Source: Puniceicoccaceae bacterium
GTDB taxonomy: Bacteria > Verrucomicrobiota > Verrucomicrobiia > Opitutales > JAFGAQ01
NCBI GenBank assembly: GCA_028285755.1
Contig: JANQOQ010000001.1
Coordinates: forward strand, 62,001 to 126,000
Reading direction: 5' to 3'
DNA: 64,000 nucleotides
Numbering within the stretch: position 1 is the first letter of the stretch; every line of letters begins with the position of its first letter. This document shows, one piece after another, positions 55,362 to 64,000 of this stretch. The notes below the pieces were generated by a model. The model had not been told where the DNA came from, did not search any database, and was given only the letters and a program-made list of their open reading frames with translations. The position numbers were made by a program, and so were the translations under genes.

Positions 55362-56237
55362 TTAATTGCCCGCCAGCTCAAGCAGACGTTGAAACGAATA
55401 CTCAGTGAGCATCTCGTGATTGCCCTCAAATATTGTGAGCCCTACCCCGGGAATGGATCTTGAATATAATATCGCACGATTTTCGATCGTTCCTCTTTCG
55501 GGATAAATGCTGTAACCACGAGTCAATAATTGCACCTGGTCCTCCGCAGGGATCAGGGCATCCGAAAAACCTCTCTCCTGAGCCAGTTTATTAAAAAACC
55601 GCAAGGAATGAGAAATCGGCACGCTCCCTTGGTAACCGTCATTAACCCCAGCGAAAATCTCTAATTGGGCTGCAGGATGGGAATGATCCTCCCAGTAAAG
55701 CGGTGACCTGTCACGGGCAAAATCAACATCCAGTAAAGCCCCCGCATCGAGACAATCCAGGATATCCTGTGCATATTTATTAGCACGATTCTTACTCTGC
55801 CAATACCAGGACTCCAGATCACTAATCGGAACCCAACTGAAGTAGGTATGCACCGGATGCTTACTCCTTAAATACATACCCAGCGCTGCATAACCTCCGC
55901 CTGAGACTCCCACTACGAATATTCTATCTCTATCTACATTGCCTAACTTGATCGCAAAATCGAGCGCGTCTTCCAGGTCGCTCAGTGCAGCATCGCTCAG
56001 ACAGGCTTCGGGTGTACGATTCGCTCCCCGGAAATTGGGAAAAATGTAGTTCCAGTTTTCTGCGGCAAATTTTTCAGCCAGGGGATCCTGCTGCTGATAA
56101 TCTCCCGACCAGGTATGCAAGCGAACCGCTAATGGACGTTTAGCTTCACCGGTTGCAGCCCTGAAAATGGCAGGCTGTAAGGTGCCATCGTAGCTGGCAG
56201 GAATCTCTACCCGCTTAAATTCGTCATCTAATGTACT
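55362..56237 (-). CDS. Alpha/beta hydrolase (S9-like) without its own start codon
   Basis: The catalytic part is intact: S73 in GVSGGGYAA, D161 in AGVNDGYQG and H235 in FEGNHEM (numbered from the TTG at 56120). The conserved family N terminus continues upstream of that TTG (RVEIPASYDGTLQPAIF and PLAVRLHTWSGDY), so translation must begin earlier. Upstream the frame has no ATG, GTG or TTG before a stop at 56244-56246, which lies within the end of the sulfatase gene. A -1 shift on the sulfatase's nine-A run enters this frame directly at 56237. The protein may therefore be made as a sulfatase fusion, or the gene may be broken by one base, or the run may be misread. Probable role: esterase removing acyl groups from the sulfated glycan. 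Confidence 0.75.
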   Translation of the reverse strand, partial: STLDDEFKRVEIPASYDGTLQPAIFRAATGEAKRPLAVRLHTWSGDYQQQDPLAEKFAAENWNYIFPNFRGANRTPEACLSDAALSDLEDALDFAIKLGNVDRDRIFVVGVSGGGYAALGMYLRSKHPVHTYFSWVPISDLESWYWQSKNRANKYAQDILDCLDAGALLDVDFARDRSPLYWEDHSHPAAQLEIFAGVNDGYQGSVPISHSLRFFNKLAQERGFSDALIPAEDQVQLLTRGYSIYPERGTIENRAILYSRSIPGVGLTIFEGNHEMLTEYSFQRLLELAGN

Positions 56238-57697
56238 TTTTTTTTAGTATCCCAGACCGGCCCAGTCGGTTCAGCTACCGGATCCTCCATTTCCTCCATG
56301 AGCACAACCAAAGCTTTCTTAAGCTTTAGCAATTGATCCGAATAATTTGCATCTGCCACAAGATCATTCATCTCGAAGGGATCCTCAGCCAGGTTAAACA
56401 TACGATAGTGATCTATTTTCGGATAATAAATCAGTTTAAAGTCATCTTCAATGACCGCACGCTGGTGCTCCCGATAGGCCCCATATATCCGCTCATATTG
56501 CTCTTCCCGTTCACCGTTTATCAACGGTAACAGGCTCTTAAACTCCACATAGTCAGGCACCTCCACCCCAGCGAGCTCCAGAGTTGTAGGCATAACATCC
56601 TGATAATACACCCGGGTATCGATCTGCTTTCCCGGAGGAATGCCCGGCCCGGCCAATATCAACGGGGGTTTCAAGCTGTGCTCATACATATTCTGCTTTC
56701 CCATGAACCCATGACGCCCCACCGCTAGTCCGTGATCTGCGGTGAAGATGATATAGGTATTATCCGCTTTTCCTGTAACTTGCAGGCCATCCAGAATGCG
56801 GCCGATCTGCTCATCCATATGAGTAATGATCGCGTAATAATCCCGTCGATGGCTCTTGACTGCATACTCAGTGCGTGGCCAGGGAGCCAGTTTCTCATCC
56901 CGCAAATCCCGCCCGGCACCCATCCCTTCCATGTAGGGGTATTCTTCCATGTAGTTTTCAGGCATTGCAATACGCTCCATGGGATAAGGCTCACCATACT
57001 CCAGCGGATATTGGCGTGGGTCATGCGGTGCATTAAATGCCAAATACATAAAGAAAGGGTTCTCAGAATCTGTGGCGCGCTCAAGAAACATTTCCGCATC
57101 ATCCGCAAGTACTTCGCTCCAGTGCTTTCCACCCGCCCAAAATCCTTCATATCGTGGGTCCTGCGGGGTCCAGGGATCAGGCTGCCCAATTTTCGGACGT
57201 TGGTACGAATCCGGATAGACCTCAGGGTTGGTAGGCCCGGGCATACCCGGCCGCTTATGGGCCACATAATTAAACATGTCGCCAACATTTGCATCCACGT
57301 GCCATTTACCGGTCATGTAGGCATCGTAGCCGACCGAACGCAGCAGCTGAGGCCAAGTTCTTTTACCGCTTACTTCAGCGCTCAACCTATCTTCGATCCT
57401 ATATGCACGCCAGAGGAAACGACCGGTATTGATCATCGTGCGGCTGGCTACACAAATCGCACCACTCCAACCACCCATATTATAGGCATTCGTAAAGGTG
57501 GTACCTTCCCTTACAAGCCGATCCAGATTGGGCGTATCAATGTCGGTGTGTTCCAGCGCTGCTATCGTTTCGTAGCATTGGTCATCCGCAAAAATAAACA
57601 GAAAGTTGGGCTGAGCATTTTCTACGTCTGCTGAAGCAAAGAGGCTGAAACAAATCATAACAACCACAGATAATAACTTACATGATCTCATATTCAT
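56228..57697 (-). CDS. Secreted sulfatase (S1 family, CVASR variant)
   Basis: A 489-residue exported sulfatase. Signal peptide at residues 1-23. Metal ligands D38-D39 are in FLFIFADDQCYE. The formylglycine cysteine is C82 in ICVASRTMINTGR, the C-x-A-x-R form of the motif rather than C-x-P-x-R. AYMTGKWHVDANVGD and the C-terminal YYPKIDHYRMFNLAEDPFEM are typical. The last codons read Asp-Thr-Lys-Lys-Lys-Val-His, the three lysines coming from nine A in a row, and the stop is TAG at 56230-56228. The alpha/beta hydrolase frame begins at this run. Divergent from the next sulfatase with 122 bases between. Confidence 0.94.
   Translation of the reverse strand: MNMRSCKLLSVVVMICFSLFASADVENAQPNFLFIFADDQCYETIAALEHTDIDTPNLDRLVREGTTFTNAYNMGGWSGAICVASRTMINTGRFLWRAYRIEDRLSAEVSGKRTWPQLLRSVGYDAYMTGKWHVDANVGDMFNYVAHKRPGMPGPTNPEVYPDSYQRPKIGQPDPWTPQDPRYEGFWAGGKHWSEVLADDAEMFLERATDSENPFFMYLAFNAPHDPRQYPLEYGEPYPMERIAMPENYMEEYPYMEGMGAGRDLRDEKLAPWPRTEYAVKSHRRDYYAIITHMDEQIGRILDGLQVTGKADNTYIIFTADHGLAVGRHGFMGKQNMYEHSLKPPLILAGPGIPPGKQIDTRVYYQDVMPTTLELAGVEVPDYVEFKSLLPLINGEREEQYERIYGAYREHQRAVIEDDFKLIYYPKIDHYRMFNLAEDPFEMNDLVADANYSDQLLKLKKALVVLMEEMEDPVAEPTGPVWDTKKKVH
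56237..56245 (-). promoter_or_regulatory. Nine-A slippery run joining sulfatase and hydrolase frames
   Basis: In the sulfatase frame the run reads three AAA codons followed by G, which contains the A-AAA-AAA slippery heptamer. Slipping back one base here leaves the sulfatase frame and enters the hydrolase frame (Ser-Thr-Leu-Asp-Asp) with no stop. Could be programmed -1 shifting, RNA polymerase slippage, a mutation or a base-count error. Confidence 0.5.
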
Positions 57698-57819
57698 ACA
57701 AATGTAATTTAAATAAGGTAATCGCTTCTAGGATTGAAACGTGAAAATCATTTTACGGTAATACATCACCATTAAGTGTCTTAGATTGCAGACATAACTT
57801 AAAAGGAAATATTGTTAAA

Positions 57820-59187
57820 GTGAAAATTCTAACACCCACTCTTATTTTATCCTTATTCACCGCTTTTGCATCCCTATCTGCAAAATCTCCCAACTTCATC
57901 GTCATCATGGCCGATGACCTGGGTTATGGAGACGTTGGCTTTCATGGCAGTACCCAGATCAATACTCCCTATCTGGATGACCTGGCAGCAAGCGGGATCG
58001 TTTTTGAGAAAGGCTATGTTTCTGCTCCTGTCTGCGCTCCTTCACGTGCGGGTTTCATTACAGGCAGAAATCAGGTGAGCTTTGGGTTCGATAATAATCT
58101 CGCGGCCAGTCAACCCGGTTTCGATCCTGAGTTCGGAGGGCTTCCTGTGGACGTGCCAACCGTTCCCCGCCTACTACAGATTGCCGGTTACCGTACCGGT
58201 CTGGTTGGCAAATGGCATCTGGGAGAGCATACACAATTCCACCCGCTAAACCGGGGCTTCGATGATTTCTGGGGTTTGCTCGCAGGAGCGCGCACTTATT
58301 ACGATACGCCACAGTCTCCATCCCGAACCATACAAAGCAACTATACTGATGATCCTAAAATCACCTACCTGACTGACGATATGACTCGTGAGGCCGTTCG
58401 CTTTATCGAACGTAATAAAGACAATCCATTTTATCTTTTCCTCTCGTATACGGCCCCCCACTCTCCTATGGAGGCCCTGGATGAAGATCTTGCGCTCTAC
58501 AGCCATATTGAGGATGAGGGCAGACGTATCTACGCAGCTATGGTTCACCGGATGGATGTTGGCATCGGTAAGGTAATAAAAGCTGTGGATGATCTTAACA
58601 TACGGGAAAATACCCTTGTAGTCTTCCTTAGCGACAATGGCGGTCCCAACGACCAAAACTACTCCATTAATCCCCCACTCAACGGTCAAAAAGGGATATT
58701 GCTTGAAGGGGGTATCCGGGTACCCTTTGTCATTTCATGGCCGGGCACATTGGCAAAAGGGAAAACCTACCCCCACTCGATCACTTCCCTGGATCTTGCG
58801 CCCACCTTTCTGAACCTTGCCGGTGAAACGCCCCCGGAAAACCTGGATGGTACAGACTTAATGCCATATCTCCTGGCTGATCGATGGGATCAAGTTCCCA
58901 ATCCGGAACTACTCTGGCGATTCACCATCAGTGCATCCATTCAGAGGGGGAACTGGAAACTGCTTCGCCTGCCAGACCGCACACCGATGCTGTACAATCT
59001 CTCAGAAGACATCTCTGAGCAGCAAAACCTCGCGGATCGATTTCCTCAAAAAGTAGATACCCTGCTGAGAACGCTTGGTCTGTGGGATGTTCGCATGCCC
59101 CACCCGCTTTTCCTGGAGGGTGCTATCTGGAAAGAACGTCAATTAGACCTTTATGACAACGATTACCCGCTAACACAGCCCGAATAA
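57820..59187 (+). CDS. Secreted sulfatase (S1 family, CAPSR)
   Basis: A 455-residue exported sulfatase from a GTG start with AAGGAA some 12 bases before it. Signal peptide at residues 1-21. Metal ligands D32-D33 in VIMADDLGYGD; formylglycine cysteine C72 in VCAPSRAGFITGR. GKWHLGEH and FLSDNGGPND are also conserved, as is the C-terminal LYNLSEDISEQQNLADRFP. It probably hydrolyses a different sulfate position from the two other sulfatases in this window. An inverted repeat (TAGGAAG at 59222, CTTCCTA at 59238) follows before the next gene. Confidence 0.94.
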   Translation: MKILTPTLILSLFTAFASLSAKSPNFIVIMADDLGYGDVGFHGSTQINTPYLDDLAASGIVFEKGYVSAPVCAPSRAGFITGRNQVSFGFDNNLAASQPGFDPEFGGLPVDVPTVPRLLQIAGYRTGLVGKWHLGEHTQFHPLNRGFDDFWGLLAGARTYYDTPQSPSRTIQSNYTDDPKITYLTDDMTREAVRFIERNKDNPFYLFLSYTAPHSPMEALDEDLALYSHIEDEGRRIYAAMVHRMDVGIGKVIKAVDDLNIRENTLVVFLSDNGGPNDQNYSINPPLNGQKGILLEGGIRVPFVISWPGTLAKGKTYPHSITSLDLAPTFLNLAGETPPENLDGTDLMPYLLADRWDQVPNPELLWRFTISASIQRGNWKLLRLPDRTPMLYNLSEDISEQQNLADRFPQKVDTLLRTLGLWDVRMPHPLFLEGAIWKERQLDLYDNDYPLTQPE

Positions 59188-59221
59188 TTTTTGCTGGATT
59201 GTTAATAAAAAGAGGTTGATT

Positions 59222-59244
59222 TAGGAAGCACATTTCACTTCCTA
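59222..59244. repeat. Short inverted repeat between sulfatase and membrane protein genes
   Basis: TAGGAAG (59222-59228) and CTTCCTA (59238-59244) are perfect 7-base arms with a 9-base loop. A T run (59259-59265) lies 15 bases further, next to the ATG at 59266. It could be a weak terminator or a leader hairpin. Confidence 0.35.
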
Positions 59245-59265
59245 GTGGCTGGAAGTCATTTTTTT

Positions 59266-59838
59266 ATGAAAGTGAAATTCATAAAACTAGGATTACTGGC
59301 TACACTCTTTGTAGCCGTCTATTTTTTTAACCTCAATTTTCATTCCTTACTCGCACAACCCAGCCTATTCCTACACTTTCTAGAGCCGCCTGCCGGCAAC
59401 GTGAAAGTTTATTGGGATACGGGACAAGGGTTTAACGAAAATGAGACTTGGGGAAGCTCGCTTCATCCCGGTTATACGAGCCAGTTCTTCAAATTGCCTA
59501 TTCACAAGGAAGCCATCGCCATGCGCATTGATCCTGTGGATCACGCGGACCCGGTAAGATTATCTCAGATCAATCTGTCCTTCTTTAAGAACTTTGGAGG
59601 TACAGCGATAACCCGGGAATCCATTTTGAGCACGCATCATATTGATCCTCTAAGCATAGAAAGCACAAATACACGCACCTTCGAACTCAAGATAACGGGA
59701 AATGACCCTTATCTGATCATCCCCGATATCCAAACTTACTTACAATCTCTCAATACCCAGAAGAATCTACTCATTTGGATCATGGGCATTTTCAGTGGAT
59801 TCATTTCCATAGGAGCAGCGATCATAGTCTGGCGATAA
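59266..59838 (+). CDS. Small membrane protein with external beta-sandwich, unknown
   Basis: About 190 residues from the ATG at 59266 (a GTG at 59245 would add seven). There is one membrane segment at each end (LGLLATLFVAVYFFNLNFHS and LIWIMGIFSGFISIGAAIIV). The part between (VYWDTGQGFNENETWGSS, AIAMRIDPVDHADPVRLSQI) looks like a carbohydrate-binding-type beta-sandwich outside the membrane. No family was recognised. The next gene, a large membrane protein that also has an outer sandwich domain, begins two bases after the stop, so the two probably form a complex. Confidence 0.72.
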   Translation: MKVKFIKLGLLATLFVAVYFFNLNFHSLLAQPSLFLHFLEPPAGNVKVYWDTGQGFNENETWGSSLHPGYTSQFFKLPIHKEAIAMRIDPVDHADPVRLSQINLSFFKNFGGTAITRESILSTHHIDPLSIESTNTRTFELKITGNDPYLIIPDIQTYLQSLNTQKNLLIWIMGIFSGFISIGAAIIVWR

Positions 59839-59839
59839 T

Positions 59840-62029
59840 ATGAAAAAAGTAATCCAATTGGTTGGTTTCTTGGGGGTTTTTATCGCCTGCAACGTATCAG
59901 GAAAAACCATAATAGAGACTTTGGATATCTCATATCAGGCAGAGGGTTTCGTAGTCGAAAACGGATCATGGGTGAAGCAGCATTTGGAAGAAATCACTTC
60001 GCAACCTTTAAAAACCTGGGGTACGCTGGGAGATTATACAGATTCCACAGATGAAACAGGCCACTACACAGGTACGATCATCAGCGAATTATTTGAAGCT
60101 CCGGCTTCACTAACACTATTCCTGAGCGGATACTGGATGGAAGGAGGCATCAGTATCCTTCTGCGCAATACTCAGGGCGATGAATTACCCCTTGCGGTAC
60201 ATAAGGTACCTGATCCCATAGGTCTGTATCAGTGGAAACTGCCTGTCGAATGGCAGGGTGAAATGATCCAAATCATCGCAAGGGATAATCAGCCCGCGCG
60301 CACTTCATGGATAACCCTTAGCCAACCTTTGGTTACCATACCTGAAGCTTTTAGATACTCCAATTTTCGGACAGCACTCATCGCAACCTTTAGTGCAATA
60401 CTCCCAATCATCGCTTTTTTCCTCATTGGTTTTGCCGGATACCGTATAATCTCACGACGCTGGAACCAAGCCTCCGAATATAAAATTATTCTCTATTTCA
60501 TCGGCCCATGCCTCATTGCACACGCCGTCTTCTTTGTCTATCTATGGAGCAACTACTGGGGTTTCCTTCTAAGTATCGGGATTCTGGGTTATGCCTTTTT
60601 CACAGCCACTGTGCATACGAATGCTCTCATTAAAGATCTAAAGCTTGTAAGACCCGGCAGCGTTATCGTCCTCATCGCTGCTTTCCTTCTAACTTCATTT
60701 TCCAACCACCTTATCTGGAATCCCGAAAACTCAATACAGGTTGCACAAGAACGCTATGTATTGGAGACCCTCCCCCTGGATAACTATCTGCCCTACCATA
60801 CCATGGATAAACTTCTCCATGGAGATTCCCTGAAGCCATACATACTTGAATGGAAAGTAACAGATCGTACGCAGCTTCAGGCTGCTCTTAATTTACTCCT
60901 CAGCCCGCTTTACTTTAATCAGATCGAAGCTTACCAAGGCTTCTCTACCTTCTTGCAGATTGCCTGTCTCATAGGAGTCTTTAGTTTCTGCAATGCCGTG
61001 GGCCTGAGTCAACGCCAGCAATATTTTATTGCGGGCCTCATCCTGTTATCCACAGCATTTCTTTACAATGCTGCATTTGTATGGCCCCGACTATTTCCCG
61101 TCTTGTTTTTATTTTGGATGGTTCAATTACTCTTTTTTAAGAAATCAGCAGCTTCGTTAGGCCATTGGTTGATAATAGGCTTCTGTAGTGCAATCTGCCT
61201 GCTTTTACATCCAGGCAACATTATTGCGCTCGTCGGTATATTTGTAGTTTATCTATTCACTACACGTATTGAGCTTAGGAACCCAATTATCGCGGCAACC
61301 ATTGTTGTTATTTTTACACTCCTCCCATGGTTCGTTTTCCAAAAAAGCTATGATCCGCCCGGAAACGCACTGGCAAAAATCAACATCGCCGGATATCTCA
61401 CGATGGACGATGTGTCATTAAGTGAAGCATTCCAATCATCTCTAAGCACTACTTCACTCAGGCAGTGGTTGACAGGAAGATGGGACAACTTCAAATCCCT
61501 GACCGGTGACTACACGCTCGCATACTCCCGATTCTGGGACCAACTTGGAGCAGGCAGTTATTTACTACGGGGATGTATGCATACGTTTCTTTGTGTATCT
61601 ATGGGGGTTGTATTGCTCGCATTTGCATTGATACCACTGTTGCTGAAAACCGGTAGTTCCACCGAAAAATCAACTTTTATAAAACTGCTTACAACATGCT
61701 TAATCGGCCTGCTGATCTGGATACTGATCATGTTTGTACCCGGAAGTGCCGCTATCTTCAGAGGCACCTACTATTTTCCGCTAATGCTGACTTTACTGGC
61801 CGGTTACCTGCTGAGCCGGGTTAAATACGGCCTTCCTTTTATATTCGTCATAAATACACTCTTTATCTCAGCAGTTATCTTACTTCCCAGAATGCGTTCT
61901 GTTTTTCACGACGGACATTGGATGGACGTCGAAATCATGGATTACGGCAGCGCGATGATAGTCCTGCTGATGATCCTGGCAATAACGGCTATTCCCTTCC
62001 TGACCATAAAGCACCCAGAATCAAGATAG
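59840..62029 (+). CDS. Large polytopic membrane protein, GT-C-like layout, unknown
   Basis: A 729-residue protein, not assigned to a known family. An N-terminal signal segment (QLVGFLGVFIACNVSG) is followed by an outer domain to about residue 170 (LTLFLSGYWMEGGISILLR). From about 178 to the end there are some 12-14 membrane segments with a loop of about 70 residues near 300-370 (NSIQVAQERYVLETLPLDNY). Many membrane spans plus an outer domain suggest a glycosyltransferase of the GT-C type or a glycan transporter, but no aspartate signature for GT-C was confirmed. It is co-transcribed with the small membrane protein and ends 10 bases from the convergent spermidine-synthase-like gene. Confidence 0.75.
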   Translation: MKKVIQLVGFLGVFIACNVSGKTIIETLDISYQAEGFVVENGSWVKQHLEEITSQPLKTWGTLGDYTDSTDETGHYTGTIISELFEAPASLTLFLSGYWMEGGISILLRNTQGDELPLAVHKVPDPIGLYQWKLPVEWQGEMIQIIARDNQPARTSWITLSQPLVTIPEAFRYSNFRTALIATFSAILPIIAFFLIGFAGYRIISRRWNQASEYKIILYFIGPCLIAHAVFFVYLWSNYWGFLLSIGILGYAFFTATVHTNALIKDLKLVRPGSVIVLIAAFLLTSFSNHLIWNPENSIQVAQERYVLETLPLDNYLPYHTMDKLLHGDSLKPYILEWKVTDRTQLQAALNLLLSPLYFNQIEAYQGFSTFLQIACLIGVFSFCNAVGLSQRQQYFIAGLILLSTAFLYNAAFVWPRLFPVLFLFWMVQLLFFKKSAASLGHWLIIGFCSAICLLLHPGNIIALVGIFVVYLFTTRIELRNPIIAATIVVIFTLLPWFVFQKSYDPPGNALAKINIAGYLTMDDVSLSEAFQSSLSTTSLRQWLTGRWDNFKSLTGDYTLAYSRFWDQLGAGSYLLRGCMHTFLCVSMGVVLLAFALIPLLLKTGSSTEKSTFIKLLTTCLIGLLIWILIMFVPGSAAIFRGTYYFPLMLTLLAGYLLSRVKYGLPFIFVINTLFISAVILLPRMRSVFHDGHWMDVEIMDYGSAMIVLLMILAITAIPFLTIKHPESR

Positions 62030-62039
62030 GTTTCTACTG

Positions 62040-64000
62040 TTAGCCGTTACTCGGATCCTTCGAAAGCTTTAGTGAACAAATATAGGCCAGCGCATAGAAC
62101 GCAAAGGCAATGAGCAATGTGTTGTTGAAGCCAATAAAGATTGAAACGATCACGGCAATCACTCCGCCAAATACGGTAAACAACCCATTCATCGCCCAGG
62201 CCCAGGCTACCCCGCCACTGGGTTTATTGGAAAGATAAACAATTCCCAACGGAAATGGCATGCCCAGCACAAAACCCAAAGGCACCAATATCAGGAATGA
62301 TACCAGAATACGCAGCCCCATGCTATCAATAGCGGCAGAATCGAGGAACCAGTTCCCCAACGTTAACCACAACACTGAATATATAAAGATACCGTAGAAT
62401 GGCCACGACCAACGGTTCTTCGGAGATATCTTGAGCAGCTCAGAGCAATAACTCCCCAAACCTGCAGAAAATAACAAGGAAAAGAGCACCAGCCCATAAG
62501 TGTATAACGGATATCCGATAAACAGCAAAAACTTCTGGATCAGCACAAGCTCATAGATAATAAATCCCGCACCGAGGCAGCAAAAATAAATAAGCGTAGG
62601 AACCTTATTTTCCCACCGTGCCCTACCCACTTCCGACTTAAAGAGCGGCACAAATACAAACGCGATACAGAAAAATACCGAAGCCCCTGCAGTAAACACC
62701 ATGTGGATGATATCGTTGCTCACTGTGTTGGTCAGCTGGGAATTCATCAAATCAGCAATCGACTTATTCGTATAATTACGCGCATCAACTTCCAGCCAAT
62801 CCTGGGACTTTCTCAAAAAGTTAAAATACGGATCATTATCATACACCGCACTGATCCGATAAGGCACCTGGTCGATGATCTCCTGAGGTAAATCCCCAGT
62901 GAAGAATTCCGCAGGAAGATAATTGTTCGAAGGATCGATCGGATTCACGCGCAACTGCCTTGTATTGGCAAAAAAAGCGGACATCTTATCGAGCTCCTCC
63001 TGGGTCCAGGGTGTCATTTTAATAAGGAACGCCGGTAGATCATCCCGGGCTCCTGCGGCTTCCCAGACGATTACGTGTTTCAGAAAATCTTCACGGCCCA
63101 TTTCTTTCCACGCTCGTGCAGCAGTTACCACCATACGTGGATATACGTGGTGATTGATATGCAAAATACCGTCGTCCTTGAGGCTGTTAAAGTAGAGTTT
63201 ATAGGCTTCGACCGTCTGCAAATAGTTGGTAGACAAGGCACCATTCCCCGAAGCAATACTGGAGCTGGTGTGATTACTGAAAATCTGTACGATGTCATAC
63301 TGGAGCTCAGTATGACGCAGGAAGCTACGACCTTCACCCTTTTGGTTGTTCACATTCGGATGGGTAGTTACGCCTCCACTGTATTCCTCATATTCTGTGG
63401 CCATCAGCTCGACGACTGAGCCTACCAGCTCAACCGCATCCACATGCCTGGCACCATAAGTGAGCGCCCCTTTTATCTCCTGCCCACCGGCACTTCCCAA
63501 CACCATCACAGTCTGGTCCGTATCCTGTTTCAGGTAGTGCGACACAATCACATGCCGCTCCCAGAAATGAGAAGTGGCATAATCCGGCATCAATGCCCGC
63601 AGTGCATCGTAATCCCCATCAAATCGATATACATAACTACTTTGACTACCGCCATCATAATAGATGTGCTTACGTCCCCCTAGGTCAGCAACATCGATTT
63701 TTGAAATGGGATCCCACACCTCATATTCGATGATATCACTGTCCCGTGCCTCGACAATCGCCCGCTTAGACACGACATGCTTGCCCAGGTCGATATATCC
63801 CGGATAAGCAAACGGAAGAATCAAAAAGAATGCCCCCGCTCCATAGCCCAACCACCGGGACCACGGAACCCCGGCGAAAATACCAGCCACAACAAGGTTA
63901 ACGCCCATCAGTACCAATACAATTCCACCAACCCCAAGCGGTTCAATCAGTGGAATAATAGCTACGGTTCCGAGCCCCGCGCCTACGAGATCATAAAAGT
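62040..64000 (-). CDS. Membrane spermidine synthase-like protein, 5' end cut by window
   Basis: The frame is open from 64000 to the stop at 62040, about 653 codons, so the start lies outside the window; a TTG at 63917 is internal to a conserved stretch (YDLVGAGLGT just upstream). The N-terminal visible part is membrane-spanning. A soluble domain of the spermidine synthase/SAM-methyltransferase fold follows, with VMVLGSAGGQEIKGALTYGA as the nucleotide-binding loop and VDAVEL after it. At least seven more membrane segments make the C terminus (YFCCLGAGFIIYELVLIQKF, GFVLGMPFPLGIVYL). Members of this fused MFS/spermidine-synthase-like group are widespread in Planctomycetes and Verrucomicrobia and lack a proven reaction. 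Confidence 0.88.
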   Translation of the reverse strand, partial: FYDLVGAGLGTVAIIPLIEPLGVGGIVLVLMGVNLVVAGIFAGVPWSRWLGYGAGAFFLILPFAYPGYIDLGKHVVSKRAIVEARDSDIIEYEVWDPISKIDVADLGGRKHIYYDGGSQSSYVYRFDGDYDALRALMPDYATSHFWERHVIVSHYLKQDTDQTVMVLGSAGGQEIKGALTYGARHVDAVELVGSVVELMATEYEEYSGGVTTHPNVNNQKGEGRSFLRHTELQYDIVQIFSNHTSSSIASGNGALSTNYLQTVEAYKLYFNSLKDDGILHINHHVYPRMVVTAARAWKEMGREDFLKHVIVWEAAGARDDLPAFLIKMTPWTQEELDKMSAFFANTRQLRVNPIDPSNNYLPAEFFTGDLPQEIIDQVPYRISAVYDNDPYFNFLRKSQDWLEVDARNYTNKSIADLMNSQLTNTVSNDIIHMVFTAGASVFFCIAFVFVPLFKSEVGRARWENKVPTLIYFCCLGAGFIIYELVLIQKFLLFIGYPLYTYGLVLFSLLFSAGLGSYCSELLKISPKNRWSWPFYGIFIYSVLWLTLGNWFLDSAAIDSMGLRILVSFLILVPLGFVLGMPFPLGIVYLSNKPSGGVAWAWAMNGLFTVFGGVIAVIVSIFIGFNNTLLIAFAFYALAYICSLKLSKDPSNG

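Noticed and set aside
56732-57634. 300-codon plus-strand frame
   Set aside because: It is wholly antisense to the second sulfatase, whose catalytic motifs are clear; the frame has no domain or signal.
1-64000. tRNA, rRNA, CRISPR, prophage or insertion sequence genes
   Set aside because: Intergenic regions were read on both strands and none shows cloverleaf arms, regularly spaced repeats, transposase or phage protein motifs.

Overview
The window comes from a free-living, very probably marine, heterotrophic bacterium of the Verrucomicrobia, most likely class Opitutae (Puniceicoccales/Coraliomargarita-like). This is inferred from the gene mix: TonB-dependent receptors without SusD partners, many secreted glycoside hydrolases and sulfatases, Tat-exported Gfo/Idh/MocA and sugar-isomerase proteins, FG-GAP/ASPIC proteins, and start codons that almost never have a Shine-Dalgarno sequence. 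No RNA genes, insertion sequences, prophage genes or CRISPR arrays are visible.

Layout. 1-1.9 kb: the N-terminal two thirds or so of a TonB-dependent receptor. 2.4-6.1 kb: a 1230-residue secreted fusion of FG-GAP/ASPIC-UnbV, Ig-like and vanadium haloperoxidase domains. 6.2-7.7 kb: a tandem duplication carrying two small periplasmic TonB-C-domain proteins, each with a sigma-54 type promoter, an upstream dyad, a leader hairpin and an intrinsic terminator. 8.1-14.9 kb: an alpha-glucan cluster (MalQ, an MFS sugar transporter, an AraC regulator, a GH13 amylase, a YghZ-like aldo/keto reductase). 15.2-18.3 kb: an exported sugar isomerase-like protein and a PQQ/cytochrome c dehydrogenase. 18.3-38.2 kb: a polysaccharide utilisation locus with esterase, GH50-like agarase-type enzyme, heparinase-like lyase, GH29 fucosidase, GH42, mutarotase-like protein, GH42-like enzyme, TonB receptor, GH105, KduI, an IclR regulator and two FGE-fold proteins. 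38.2-47.2 kb: an oxidoreductase, two coupled membrane-anchored pentapeptide-repeat proteins, a Gfo/Idh/MocA protein, a fasciclin lipoprotein and an O-antigen-ligase/TPR protein. 47.5-51.6 kb: a 1370-residue hybrid sensor kinase. 51.6-59.2 kb: three sulfatases, an ECF sigma operon and an alpha/beta hydrolase whose frame joins the preceding sulfatase across a nine-A run. 59.2-64 kb: two poorly characterised membrane proteins and a truncated membrane spermidine-synthase-like protein.

How it works together (inference): a sulfated, uronate-, galactose- and fucose-containing algal polysaccharide is trimmed outside the cytoplasm by sulfatases, esterases, a lyase, fucosidase and galactosidases. Fragments enter through the TonB receptor. 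GH105 releases the unsaturated uronate, which KduI isomerises; the IclR protein encoded divergently from kduI is the probable regulator. The last steps of uronate catabolism (KduD, KdgK, KdgA) are not in the window. The most unusual items are the paired sigma-54/TonB-C units, the haloperoxidase fusion and the sulfatase-hydrolase frame junction.
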